Shown here: positions 33,492-43,406 of the stretch, piece by piece
Layout of the letters: each line of letters starts with the position of its first letter
How positions within the stretch are numbered: position 1 is the stretch's first letter
From: an uncultured Aquimarina sp.
Lineage (GTDB): Bacteria > Bacteroidota > Bacteroidia > Flavobacteriales > Flavobacteriaceae
Reading direction: 5' to 3'
DNA: 64,000 bases
Assembly (NCBI RefSeq): GCF_947500065.1
Contig: NZ_CANMQT010000005.1
Coordinates: 62,001-126,000, forward strand
Made by a program: the position numbers and the translations under genes
Notes under the pieces: generated by a model
What the model was told of the DNA's origin: nothing
What the model saw: the letters and a program-made list of their open reading frames with translations, nothing else
The model's database searches: none

Positions 33492-36400
33492 TTATGCTTG
33501 TGCTAATTTTTCTTCTTCTAATCGTTTTAAGGCCTGCTTATACTCTTCTGGGAAGATCTTGATGAACTTTGGTAATTCCTGTTCCCAATTCTCCAGAATT
33601 CTTTGTGCTAACGGACTTAGAGTAGCGTTATAATGTGATTCTATTAAACCTTTTAACTCGATTACATCTTCAGATATTTCGACAGGATCTAAGTTTAGCG
33701 ATTCTTTGTTACAATGCGCTTCGAATGTCTTTTTATCATCATAGATATAAGCGATTCCACCAGACATACCTGCTCCAAAGTTTCTTCCTACTTCTCCAAG
33801 AATCACAGCAACTCCTCCTGTCATATATTCACATCCGTGATCTCCGATACCTTCTACAACAGCTTTAGCTCCAGAGTTACGAACACAGAAACGTTCTCCT
33901 GCTTTACCATTGATAAATACTTCTCCATCAGTTGCTCCGTATAAAGTAACATTACCAGTAATCACATTCTCTTCCGGCACCAAAGTAGCTTCGTCTGGCA
34001 CTTTAATGATTAACTTAGCTCCGGATAATCCTTTACCTAGATAATCATTGGTATTTCCATTTACTACCATCGTTAATCCCTTTGTTGCAAAAGCTCCAAA
34101 ACTTTGACCAGCAGCTCCGGTAAAATTCAATTTTAATGTACTTTCTGGTAAACCTTGCGCTCCATATATTTTAGAAATTTCATTACTAAGAATTGCACCA
34201 ACCGCTCTATCTGTGTTCGTAATATCAAAATCTAAGGTTGTTTTTTCCTTTCTAAATAATGCTTGATGCGCTTGTTCTATGATCTCAAAGTCTATGGATT
34301 TTCCTAGACCATGATCTTGTGTTTCTGAATTATATACGGCTACTCCTTCTGGTGATTCTACCTTATGCAATATTGGAGAAAGATCCACACCAGCTGTTTT
34401 ATAATGCTCAATAGCCTGTTTGCGATCTAACTTATCCACTTGTCCAACCATTTCGTTTATCGAACGGAAACCAAGTTGTGCCATAATCTCTCTTAATTCC
34501 TGAGCTACGAAATACATATAATTTACTACATGTTCTGGTTTTCCTTTGAACTTCTTACGTAATTCAGGATTCTGAGTTGCAATACCAACCGGACAGGTGT
34601 TTAAGTGACATACACGCATCATCACACATCCCGATGCTACTAAAGGAGCTGTAGCAAAACCAAATTCTTCTGCTCCCAGTAAACAGGCTACTGCTACATC
34701 TCTACCTGTTTTCAGCTGTCCATCACATTCTAAGACAATTCTACTTCTAAGGTTATTACCTACTAAAGTTTGTTGCGCTTCAGCAATTCCTAATTCCCAA
34801 GGCAAACCAGCATGCTTTAATGAAGTTAATGGAGATGCTCCTGTTCCTCCATCAAATCCAGAAATTAATACAACATCTGCCTTTGCTTTGGCTACACCTG
34901 CAGCAACTGTTCCCACTCCTACTTCTGATACTAATTTTACATTTATTCTTGCGCTTCTATTGGCCGATTTTAGATCATAAATTAACTGAGATAAATCTTC
35001 AATAGAATAAATATCATGATGTGGAGGTGGTGAAATCAATCCTACATATGGAGTAGAATTACGAGTCTTGGCTATTTCCGGATTTACTTTAGGCCCTGGT
35101 AATTGTCCTCCTTCTCCAGGTTTTGCTCCTTGCGCCATTTTAATCTGTATCTCGGCAGCATTTGTCAAATAATTTGAAGAAACTCCAAATCGACCAGAAG
35201 CTACTTGCTTAATTGCACTGTTTTTCCAGTCACCATTTACATCTTTATAAAAACGCAATGGATTCTCTCCTCCTTCTCCAGAGTTACTCTTCCCTCCAAT
35301 ACGGTTCATCGCTATAGCAAGATTCTCGTGAGCTTCCTTACTAATAGATCCGTAAGACATCGCTCCTGTTTTGAAACGTTTTACTATTTCTGTCCAAGGT
35401 TCTACCTCATCTAAAGGAATTGGATCGTAATTAGAAAATTCTAATAATCCACGTATTGTCATTAGATTTTTAGACTGTTCATTGATCAAATTCGCATATT
35501 CCTTATACGTCTTAGGATCATTATCCCGTACAGATTTCTGAAGTTTAGCTACCGATAAAGGATTAAACTGATGCTTCTCTCCATTACGTCTCCATCTATA
35601 TTGACCTCCTATTTCGAGATCTAATGTCGCATCCACTTCTCTTTCTATATAGGCTCTTTTATGACGTTTTCCTATCTCTTTTTCTATTTCATACAAGCCA
35701 ATACCTTGAATACGAGTTGCTGTGTTAGGAAAATACTTATCCACTACCTTGGTATTAATACCAATACATTCGAAAAGTTGAGAGCTACGGTATGAATTCA
35801 AAGTAGAGATTCCTATTTTATTCATTACCTTAAGAACTCCTTTACCAACAGCCTTATTATAATTATTTACAGCCTCTAATGCTTCTAAGTCTGTAATATT
35901 CTCATCTTCAATTTGTTCTTTTATAATCTCATTTACCATATATGGATTAATGGCACTTGCTCCATATCCGAATAATAATGCAAAATGATGTACTTCTCTT
36001 GGTTCTGCTGATTCTATAATAATACTTACTTGAGATCGTTTTCCTAGTTTCTGCAATCCACTGTTGACAAAAGAACACGCTAATAATGCTGGAATCGGAG
36101 CTCTGTGCTTACTTACATTTCTATCGGAAAGAATAATAATATTACTTCCTTCATCAATTGCTTCTGAAACTTTGTTTAAAGTGTCTTCCAAAGCATCTTC
36201 TAATCCATTAAGTCCTCTATTGATATTATATAACATAGAAACAGAAGTAACCTTAAAACCTTTATCTGCATATGTTTTTATTTTATCCAAATCCTCTTTT
36301 GAAATAACAGGGTTTTGAATTTTTAATTTATTACAGTGCTTCTCATTAATATCAAAAATATTATGATCTGCTCCTAAAGTAAGGCTGATATCTGTAATTA

Positions 36401-37991
36401 ATTCCTCTCGAATTCCATCTAAAGGAGGGTTTGTAACTTGTGCAAATAATTGTTTAAAATAATTATAGATTAATTGAGATCTCTCAGACAGCACAGCAAT
36501 TGGCGTATCTGATCCCATAGAACCAATTGGTTCCTTTGCCAACTGACTCATAGGTACGATGATTGTATCTATATCTTCCTGGGTATACCCAAATACTTCT
36601 TTACGTTTATCAATTGTTTCTTCTCCTAAAAACAAAGGGCAATCGTTATAAGGAATATCCTTTAGATGCACTAAATTATTGTCTATCCATTCTCTATACG
36701 GATGTTTAGCTGCTATCTCCTCTTTAATTTCTTCATCATTGATAATTCTTCCTTCGCTCATATCAACCAAGAACATTTTTCCTGGTTCTAACCTACCATG
36801 AAACTCCAAATTACTTGGTTCAATATCAACAACTCCAGTTTCAGAAGACATAATTACATATCCATCCTTTGTTACTGTATAACGAGAAGGTCTTAATCCA
36901 TTTCTATCTAACACAGCTCCTATATAATTACCATCGGTAAAAGGAATTGACGCAGGACCATCCCAAGGTTCCATAGCACAAGAGTTATATTCATAGAATG
37001 CTTTCTTGGCTTCAGACATTTCAGGATTCTTTTCCCAGGCTTCAGGAACCATCATCATCATAACTTCTGGTAAAGATCTACCAGTCATTAACAATAATTC
37101 TACCACCATATCCATAGATGCAGAATCTGATTTTCCTTTTAGTACTACAGGTAGTACTTTTTTAATATCTTCTCCAAACCAATTACTTTCTAATAATTCC
37201 TCTCTAGAACGCATTCTAGTAACATTACCTCTTAATGTATTGATCTCACCATTATGGCACATGTACCTAAAAGGTTGTGCTAAATCCCAAGTAGGAAACG
37301 TATTAGTAGAAAAACGTTGATGTACCAATGCTAACCTGGTTACTACCTTAGGATCCATAAGATCTGTATAGTACAACTTAATATCTTCTGGCATTAGGAG
37401 TCCTTTAAATATAAGTGTCTTTGTAGATAAACTTGGTAAATAGAAAAACTTGCTTTCGGATAATTTAGAACTATATATGGTATGCTCTGTAACTTTGCGG
37501 GCAGTAAATAATTTTAGATTAAAGTCAAAATAACTTTGCTCTACACTATTCTTACCTATAAATATTTGTTTTATAAAAGGTTCTGTAGTTGCGGCAATGT
37601 CACCTAAATGAACCGTATCCACTGGAACATCTCTCCATCCTAAAAGAACAAGTCCCTGATCGATAATATTTCTTTCAAAAGTATCAATACAATACTGTCT
37701 TTGATTTTCCTTTTTTGGTAAGAATACATTACTTACCGCATATTCTCCTGCTTCGGGTAAATCAAAAGTACAGTTCTCTACAAAAAAATCATGCGGGATA
37801 TCTATAAGTATTCCTGCTCCATCCCCTGTCTTACCATCAGAGCTTACTGCTCCACGATGTTCTAATTTTTCAAGAATTTCAAGTGCTTTATGAATAATAT
37901 CATTAGACTTTTTCCCTTCCAAGCTACAAATAAATCCGGCTCCACATGCGTCGTGTTCAAATTCCGGTAGATACATTCCTTGTTTCTTCAT
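33492..37991 (-). CDS. gltB: Glutamate synthase large subunit
   Basis: Alpha subunit of glutamate synthase, 1499 residues. The N-terminal nucleophile amidotransferase has its catalytic Cys at residue 16 (EHDACGAGF), so a 15-residue propeptide would be removed. Conserved blocks include LVHQRFSTNTFPTWDLAQP, GRLEPGKMFLVDM, the FMN-binding region with SGEGGENPLRF, and the 3Fe-4S ligands CVMMRVCHLNTCPVG near residue 1120. The last about 250 residues form the GltB C-terminal beta-helix (GEVGRNFGAGMSGG). It is first in the gltBD operon and is divergent from the P-II gene across 436 bases. Cytoplasmic. Confidence 0.98.
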   Translation of the reverse strand: MKKQGMYLPEFEHDACGAGFICSLEGKKSNDIIHKALEILEKLEHRGAVSSDGKTGDGAGILIDIPHDFFVENCTFDLPEAGEYAVSNVFLPKKENQRQYCIDTFERNIIDQGLVLLGWRDVPVDTVHLGDIAATTEPFIKQIFIGKNSVEQSYFDFNLKLFTARKVTEHTIYSSKLSESKFFYLPSLSTKTLIFKGLLMPEDIKLYYTDLMDPKVVTRLALVHQRFSTNTFPTWDLAQPFRYMCHNGEINTLRGNVTRMRSREELLESNWFGEDIKKVLPVVLKGKSDSASMDMVVELLLMTGRSLPEVMMMMVPEAWEKNPEMSEAKKAFYEYNSCAMEPWDGPASIPFTDGNYIGAVLDRNGLRPSRYTVTKDGYVIMSSETGVVDIEPSNLEFHGRLEPGKMFLVDMSEGRIINDEEIKEEIAAKHPYREWIDNNLVHLKDIPYNDCPLFLGEETIDKRKEVFGYTQEDIDTIIVPMSQLAKEPIGSMGSDTPIAVLSERSQLIYNYFKQLFAQVTNPPLDGIREELITDISLTLGADHNIFDINEKHCNKLKIQNPVISKEDLDKIKTYADKGFKVTSVSMLYNINRGLNGLEDALEDTLNKVSEAIDEGSNIIILSDRNVSKHRAPIPALLACSFVNSGLQKLGKRSQVSIIIESAEPREVHHFALLFGYGASAINPYMVNEIIKEQIEDENITDLEALEAVNNYNKAVGKGVLKVMNKIGISTLNSYRSSQLFECIGINTKVVDKYFPNTATRIQGIGLYEIEKEIGKRHKRAYIEREVDATLDLEIGGQYRWRRNGEKHQFNPLSVAKLQKSVRDNDPKTYKEYANLINEQSKNLMTIRGLLEFSNYDPIPLDEVEPWTEIVKRFKTGAMSYGSISKEAHENLAIAMNRIGGKSNSGEGGENPLRFYKDVNGDWKNSAIKQVASGRFGVSSNYLTNAAEIQIKMAQGAKPGEGGQLPGPKVNPEIAKTRNSTPYVGLISPPPHHDIYSIEDLSQLIYDLKSANRSARINVKLVSEVGVGTVAAGVAKAKADVVLISGFDGGTGASPLTSLKHAGLPWELGIAEAQQTLVGNNLRSRIVLECDGQLKTGRDVAVACLLGAEEFGFATAPLVASGCVMMRVCHLNTCPVGIATQNPELRKKFKGKPEHVVNYMYFVAQELREIMAQLGFRSINEMVGQVDKLDRKQAIEHYKTAGVDLSPILHKVESPEGVAVYNSETQDHGLGKSIDFEIIEQAHQALFRKEKTTLDFDITNTDRAVGAILSNEISKIYGAQGLPESTLKLNFTGAAGQSFGAFATKGLTMVVNGNTNDYLGKGLSGAKLIIKVPDEATLVPEENVITGNVTLYGATDGEVFINGKAGERFCVRNSGAKAVVEGIGDHGCEYMTGGVAVILGEVGRNFGAGMSGGIAYIYDDKKTFEAHCNKESLNLDPVEISEDVIELKGLIESHYNATLSPLAQRILENWEQELPKFIKIFPEEYKQALKRLEEEKLAQA

Positions 37992-38427
37992 ATTTTTTCC
38001 GATCTAAAGTGTTTCAAGTTGTTGAAATTAACAAAACCTTAAGGAAGGGAAAAGAAAAACAGCCTATCGAACATCACTTTTCTGAGCTCGATAAAAAAAG
38101 TACTATTTAAGTAGTATAATCCTAAAATAATGACTTCTAATTACGAATTTAATAACGTGATTTTAGCCAAAAAACTCAAATAACATAAGGGATAACAACA
38201 ATTTTATCCTTGACAACATCTATGAAAACGTTTTCGTAAAAAAACAAAAACACCTAACTGCGAAATCCTCATTTATTTGTGATAAAAATATACACCCCTA
38301 ATTTTTTAGGGGGTAAATATTTTAAAATCATAAAAATAACACGATTACCCTTCAAAATTTGGAGGTTAAAAAGTAATTCACATATTTTTGACACAGATTT
38401 AACATTAATTTTAACTTTTTAGTCTTT
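37992..38427. promoter_or_regulatory. Divergent gltB/P-II regulatory region with two dyads
   Basis: No gene is visible in these 436 bases. Two dyads stand out: the perfect palindrome GAAAACGTTTTC at 38224-38235 and ACCCCTAA (38294-38301) with TTAGGGGGT (38306-38314), the second with a one-base bulge. The first has the shape of a LacI- or related-type operator centred on CG; the second lies about 115 bases before the P-II start. Either could provide nitrogen control of the whole locus. Confidence 0.5.
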
Positions 38428-38766
38428 ATGAAGAAAATAGAAGCAATCATCAGGAGATCGAAATATCGTGTTGTAAAAGAGGCTTTACACGATAAAGGCA
38501 TAACATTCTTTTCTTATTGGGATGTTACTGGTGTAGGTAATGAGCAAAAAGGACACGTATATCGTGGAATTTCTTACAGTACAACAGATATACAGAGACG
38601 TTTTTTATCGATCGTTGTAAATGATGAATTCGAGGAAGCTGCTATCTCTGCAATTCTGGATGCGGGAAAAACCGGTGAAGTTGGAGACGGAAAAGTTTTC
38701 GTATCTGACATTAAAGAAGCTTATAGAATTCGTACTTCCGAAAAAGGAGGTTCTACGCTATCCTAA
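38428..38766 (+). CDS. glnK: P-II family nitrogen regulatory protein
   Basis: Trimeric signalling protein of 112 residues. KKIEAIIRRSKYRVVKEAL, the 2-oxoglutarate/ATP region GNEQKGH (Gln40) and the ATP-binding TGEVGDGKVFV and RIRTSEKG are all visible. The T-loop is two residues shorter than in E. coli GlnB: KGHVYRGISY against KGHTELYRGAEY, but Tyr50 aligns with the uridylylation site. Whether it is uridylylated in this organism is not known. It precedes amt by 61 bases, so it is probably the GlnK-type regulator of the ammonium channel, binding it at the membrane when nitrogen is ample. Confidence 0.93.
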   Translation: MKKIEAIIRRSKYRVVKEALHDKGITFFSYWDVTGVGNEQKGHVYRGISYSTTDIQRRFLSIVVNDEFEEAAISAILDAGKTGEVGDGKVFVSDIKEAYRIRTSEKGGSTLS

Positions 38767-38827
38767 CCACCACTAGCACAAATTACCAACTGAAAACAAA
38801 AAATAACTTTTAATAGTCAATTATATA

Positions 38828-40081
38828 ATGGAAATGTTAACTATAAACAATGTATGGATGATGGTGTGTACTGCACTAGTATTTTTCATGCACTTAGGTT
38901 TCTCTTTTTTAGAAATTGGATTAACTCGTCAAAAAAACACAATTAATATTCTTTTCAAAAACGTCTTTATCATATGTGTAGGTTTATTACTATACTGTTT
39001 GGTAGGGTTCAATTTAATGTACCCAGGATTTGAAGAAGGTGCTGCAGGATTCTTAGGGTTTGCAGGTTTTGGGTTAAGCTCCCCTGTTGTTGAAGGAGCT
39101 TTGGACTTAACATATAATGAAGGGTATACATACTGGACAGATTTCTTATTCCAGGGAATGTTTGCCGCTACAGCTGCTACTATTGTTTCTGGAGCGGTTG
39201 CAGAAAGAATTAAGATTGGAGCATTTATGATTTTTACGATCATATATGTAGGAGTAGTATATCCAATTGTAGGTTCTTGGCAATGGGGAGGTGGATTTTT
39301 ATCATCGTTCCAGATTGGTGAAGCTGAAGGTTTTTATGATTTTGCAGGTTCTACCTTAGTACACTCTGTAGGAGGATGGGCTGCATTAGTAGCTGTATGG
39401 CTATTAGGGTCTAGAATTGGTAAATTCAGTTCTGAAGGTAAACCTCAGGCAATTCCCGGTCACAATATACCATTAGCCGCTGCTGGAGTATTAATTCTTT
39501 GGTTAGGATGGTTTGGTTTTAATGGTGGTTCTGTACTTTCTGCAGATGCTGCTGGTACATCTCTTACTTTAGTAACTACATCTCTTGCTGCTGCAGCTGG
39601 TGGAGTTGTTGCATTCTTAGTTTCTACATTATTATATAAGAATTATGATTTAACAATGTTCTTAAATGGTATTCTTGGAGGATTAGTAGGTATTACTGCA
39701 GGTGCGGATCAGATGACCCCTACAGATGCAGTATTAATCGGAGCTATTGCTGGAGCTATTATTGTATTTGGTGTAGCACTAATTGACAAATTGAAACTAG
39801 ACGATCCTGTAGGAGCTATTGCAGTACATTTAATCTGCGGTATCTGGGGAACACTAGCTGTAGGTATCTTTGGAGCTAAAGCTGGTTTTGATCAATTCTT
39901 AGTACAAGGAGTTGGAGTATTAGCCGCTGGTGGATTCTGTGTGCTAACCTCATTCATAATTATTTTTACATTGAAGAAAACTATAGGAATTAGAGTCTCT
40001 GAAAAAGAAGAAATTGATGGTCTTGATAGTCATGAGCATGGAATGGATGCATATCCAGATTTTAGACTTAACCAACACTAG
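38828..40081 (+). CDS. amt: Ammonium transporter
   Basis: Amt family channel of 417 residues with 11 hydrophobic segments. The ammonium-conducting fold is marked by the FQGMFAATAATIVSGAVAER segment, the twin-His motif within the channel (GSTLVHSVGG and VHLICGIWG), and GFNGGSV. There is no signal peptide, and the C-terminal cytoplasmic tail ends in RVSEKEEIDGLDSHEHG, the usual P-II contact region. It is co-transcribed with the P-II gene and ends at a strong terminator. It moves ammonium into the cell for assimilation by glutamine synthetase and the GOGAT encoded divergently. Confidence 0.96.
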   Translation: MEMLTINNVWMMVCTALVFFMHLGFSFLEIGLTRQKNTINILFKNVFIICVGLLLYCLVGFNLMYPGFEEGAAGFLGFAGFGLSSPVVEGALDLTYNEGYTYWTDFLFQGMFAATAATIVSGAVAERIKIGAFMIFTIIYVGVVYPIVGSWQWGGGFLSSFQIGEAEGFYDFAGSTLVHSVGGWAALVAVWLLGSRIGKFSSEGKPQAIPGHNIPLAAAGVLILWLGWFGFNGGSVLSADAAGTSLTLVTTSLAAAAGGVVAFLVSTLLYKNYDLTMFLNGILGGLVGITAGADQMTPTDAVLIGAIAGAIIVFGVALIDKLKLDDPVGAIAVHLICGIWGTLAVGIFGAKAGFDQFLVQGVGVLAAGGFCVLTSFIIIFTLKKTIGIRVSEKEEIDGLDSHEHGMDAYPDFRLNQH

Positions 40082-40109
40082 AATTAAATTTAATTCTTGA
40101 TATATATAT

Positions 40110-40140
40110 AAAAGGGCGATTTATAATCGCCCTTTTTTTT
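40110..40140 (+). terminator. Terminator of the P-II-amt operon
   Basis: AAAAGGGCGATT (40110-40121) pairs with AATCGCCCTTTT, with a 4-base loop and a run of eight T. It also faces the DUF4870 gene on the - strand. Confidence 0.9.
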
Positions 40141-40146
40141 TATTGA

Positions 40147-40485
40147 TTATTTTATAATCTCCATTGATAATGGATACGATGGTTCTTCGCCATTACTAGC
40201 TTTGATTGCATTAATTATAGGGAATACTAAGCATAATATAGCTATAACAATTAATCCTAAAACTCCTAATCCAAATAATAATATTAATGGGATACATACT
40301 ATCGCATAGATAAACATACTTATTTGAAAATTCATAATTGATTTTCCGTGATTATCCATTGCTAAAACTTGCTCTCTTTGCGTTAACCATAGTATTAATG
40401 GAACGATAAACCCACCAAAACCAGTTACTAAGTCTAATAACTGTGATAAGTGGGTAATAACTAATAATGATCTGTCTTGTCTCAT
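40147..40485 (-). CDS. DUF4870 domain membrane protein
   Basis: Small membrane protein of 112 residues. The order is an N-terminal amphipathic MRQDRSLLVITHLSQLLDLV, then FGGFIVPLILWLT, a short cytoplasmic QREQVLAMDNHGKSIMNFQ motif and two further membrane segments ending with INAIKASNGEEPSYPLS. The pattern GG(F/L)I(V/L)PLIxW and HxKxxxNFQ is typical of DUF4870 (YckC-like family). Function unknown. The P-II-amt terminator is only 7 bases from its stop and may serve as its own terminator too. Confidence 0.9.
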   Translation of the reverse strand: MRQDRSLLVITHLSQLLDLVTGFGGFIVPLILWLTQREQVLAMDNHGKSIMNFQISMFIYAIVCIPLILLFGLGVLGLIVIAILCLVFPIINAIKASNGEEPSYPLSMEIIK

Positions 40486-40614
40486 AATTTCTTGGTTTTT
40501 TGATTGATGATTGATGATTACTCAAAGGATTGCTAATAAAATTAGCACTCTTTATATATATGACGAAATTATTTGCAAAATGTTACAATAAAAAATAATA
40601 AATCACTAAAAAAT

Positions 40615-40648
40615 AAAAGCATTCTAAGAGAATCCTTAGAATGCTTTT
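40615..40648. terminator. Hairpin between DUF4870 and secreted serine protease genes
   Basis: AAAAGCATTCTAAG (40615-40628) and CTTAGAATGCTTTT (40635-40648) form a perfect 14-bp stem with a 6-base loop. On the - strand it follows the secreted protease gene by 40 bases and ends in T, so it is that gene's terminator; it could also end readthrough from the + strand. Confidence 0.85.
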
Positions 40649-40687
40649 AAAACTAAATTTAATATCTATATCTATTATTTGTTATTA

Positions 40688-43114
40688 TTAATTAAGTATC
40701 AGTTTCTGAGTAAATGATTTCTCACCACTCTCTATTCGGACTAAATAAATACCTTGCCCTAATGATAAATTCTTAGCAGAAATAGTATTTTCTCCTGGTT
40801 GTAATTTAATTTCAGCGTGTTTTTTACCTAAAATAGAGAATACTGTAGCTTTAGCATTTTTAGCATACTGATCAAGGTATATAGAAAAGTTATTTGTTGC
40901 AGGGTTAGGCGCTATTTTTACACCAGAAAAAACACCTTCTGGCTCATCTCCTAATATTGCCTCTGCAGACTCCAAACTAGCAATTACACTTTCTGCGCTA
41001 GCAGATTGCCCACAAGATCCTTCATAAATTTTTACATTAGAGAAAATCGAGTTGTTACTACTACCAGCGTCATTATCATTAATAAACACTAATCTATCCA
41101 TAGAACCGGTATAAAAATTACCTACAGGAATAACATAAGTTGTAGTTCCACTAGAATAATTATCAAAATTAGTAACGCCATAGTTCTGAGAACCGTGCAC
41201 TTTAAAGTATCGATTAGAAGTTAACGTATTGTCATCTTCAAACCCAACTCCATGAATTTCTCCTTGACTAGTACTGCTAAAATCAAATTCAATAACTGTA
41301 CTTGGTGTTACATTATAATTAAGCGCTATAAACTTCCAAGTATTATTTTGCATGGATATTCCAGATCCTCCATTTACAATAGAGAAATTACCTGCAGAAT
41401 CTTGATTAGAAAAACCATTGATTGCAAAATCATTAAAATCCAATGTATCGCATACAGGTGGTGGTGGCGTTGTACCATTTGTGATACTAAGACCATCAAT
41501 ATTAATATCTCCTTGCCAGCTAGTGCCGGTTACAACATTTAATCGTAATTGCACACTTCCATTCCCAGCATAAGCAGAAAGATCTACACTTGCAGCATTC
41601 CAATCGGTACCTTGAGCTCCTGATCTACTAAATACACTACTCCAATTACCAGTATTATTAGTTCTAGCCTCTACATTTAAGGTCCCAACAGCATTTCCAG
41701 TCATATGATACTGGAAATTAAGAGTTGGAGATGATACACCTCCAAAATCTAAACAAGGTGCATTTAAAATTGCTTGTTTGTTAGGATATCCGGTTCCGTT
41801 ACCAGATGCTTCTACATAAATATATGAATTACCATCAATTGCTCCGCTAGGTCCTGTTCCGTTAGAAGGTGTACCTCCAGAATTCACTGTCCAATTGATA
41901 TCATCACTAGATGACTGTGACCAAGCTCCTATAGATCCTTCAAAACTTTCGTTATATGGAAAAGAAGACACATTTCCTGAACATTCTTCAGTTGGTGGCG
42001 GTGGTGGTGTTCCTAATCCCATTGCATCCCAAAAAGCAGGTATTGTAGCTCTTTCACCTGAGTTAGACCCTCCAGATCCCGAACAACCTCCATAAGCGTG
42101 AACCCCAACAGCATTTCCCGTTGCAGTATCAATAATTGGACTTCCAGAATTTCCTCCTGTTGTGTCTGTTCTATACCTAACAAAAGTATTCGTCGTAGAA
42201 CTAAGTGGTCCTGTATGGATTTGTTGCGTTTGGTTATCAATTCCCGTATCAGTTCCGAAACCAGTTATAGTAATATTAGCTCCAGGTGCATCCTGCACTA
42301 CGTTATATGACGCTCCTTGTCCTTGAATTGGTGTTAAACCTGTTTGAGAGTTAGCAAAACCTTCAAAAACTGCCCAGTCATTAGCCTGACTTGCGTTACC
42401 AGGATACGGAGAAACAAAATTCCCTATTGGGTACTGATCTTCTGGACCTGGATGAACAATAGTTCTATCTGGATTTGATTTAGGAACATTAAATTCGATT
42501 ACCTCGGCTCTACTACCAACGCAGTGTCCAGCAGTAACCAATTTACCATTAGTAATGATCCAGCCTGTACAACCAATAGGAACTATTCTACCTATTGCAT
42601 CATCAGCAGAATCAACCCTATCATCGTTAGAACCACATTGTGATTTTATAGTAGGATCAAGTTCCCCAACACTTAATTCTGTAATATTGATTCCAACAGA
42701 TGTATCATTTGAAGCTACGTTTAGCGTAACTGTAACTGCATCTCCGTTAAAGTAAGCACTAGAATTATTCCAATCTTGTATCGTTTTGGAATTCAAAGTT
42801 TGAGTCGCTCCATCTAATTTTGAAGTAATAGTTACGGTACTATTACTACCTAGGTTTACATCCTTAAAAAACAAACGTAACCAAGTTGCTCCTGTTTCTG
42901 ATATTTCTTCAGTAACTACATTAATGCCATTCTTACTAATAGCATCACCTGACTTTAGTGTTAGATTGTAAGAAGTTTCGTGTCTTGCTAAATTCTGCGT
43001 TTGTGCATAATTAATAAAAGGAAATAGCATAAATACTGCACAGACAGCCGCAATAATCCTGTGTTTAAATAACAGCATTCTGTTATTAATTGAGTTCGTG
43101 TTGTGAAAATTCAT
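40688..43114 (-). CDS. Secreted trypsin-like serine protease with MAM and T9SS domains
   Basis: Extracellular protease of 808 residues. The N-terminus (from residue 1, or from Met13 at 43078, which gives a tidier signal peptide) leads to the signal region FMLFPFINYAQ. A 100-residue beta region follows, then a peptidase S1-like domain with catalytic His in VTAGHCVG (about 193), Asp in NDWAVFEGF (about 246), and Ser in TGGNSGSPI (about 321). After a Pro/Thr linker there is a MAM-like domain (WTVNSGGTPS, CLDFGG, GDINIDGLSI), another beta domain, and a type A T9SS C-terminal domain from VKIAPNPATNN to QKLILN. Expected to be secreted through the Por system. Single gene. Confidence 0.88.
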   Translation of the reverse strand: MNFHNTNSINNRMLLFKHRIIAAVCAVFMLFPFINYAQTQNLARHETSYNLTLKSGDAISKNGINVVTEEISETGATWLRLFFKDVNLGSNSTVTITSKLDGATQTLNSKTIQDWNNSSAYFNGDAVTVTLNVASNDTSVGINITELSVGELDPTIKSQCGSNDDRVDSADDAIGRIVPIGCTGWIITNGKLVTAGHCVGSRAEVIEFNVPKSNPDRTIVHPGPEDQYPIGNFVSPYPGNASQANDWAVFEGFANSQTGLTPIQGQGASYNVVQDAPGANITITGFGTDTGIDNQTQQIHTGPLSSTTNTFVRYRTDTTGGNSGSPIIDTATGNAVGVHAYGGCSGSGGSNSGERATIPAFWDAMGLGTPPPPPTEECSGNVSSFPYNESFEGSIGAWSQSSSDDINWTVNSGGTPSNGTGPSGAIDGNSYIYVEASGNGTGYPNKQAILNAPCLDFGGVSSPTLNFQYHMTGNAVGTLNVEARTNNTGNWSSVFSRSGAQGTDWNAASVDLSAYAGNGSVQLRLNVVTGTSWQGDINIDGLSITNGTTPPPPVCDTLDFNDFAINGFSNQDSAGNFSIVNGGSGISMQNNTWKFIALNYNVTPSTVIEFDFSSTSQGEIHGVGFEDDNTLTSNRYFKVHGSQNYGVTNFDNYSSGTTTYVIPVGNFYTGSMDRLVFINDNDAGSSNNSIFSNVKIYEGSCGQSASAESVIASLESAEAILGDEPEGVFSGVKIAPNPATNNFSIYLDQYAKNAKATVFSILGKKHAEIKLQPGENTISAKNLSLGQGIYLVRIESGEKSFTQKLILN

Positions 43115-43406
43115 GAGAATAAAAGTTTTAGTATATAGAAATTAAATTTAGTTACTAAATCGATCATTAAAGGTTAGTTAAGCCTTAAACGAATATTCCT
43201 TATAAAATCTATTCAATAATACAATTGAACAAATTTTCAACTATTTCCTTTTATTCTTCAGTAGTTTTCTACTACTTAGAATTATTGAAGTTTTCTTACC
43301 CAAGGTTAAAAGTAAGGAAGAAAACATTGTTTACAAAAAAGTTTGAAGTCTAAATTAAAAAGCAAACTTATATAATGTCTATTTTTGCACTTTCATTATT
43401 AAAAGT

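Noticed and set aside
37006..37320. 104-codon frame antisense to gltB
   Set aside because: Lies wholly within a highly conserved gene and has no independent features.
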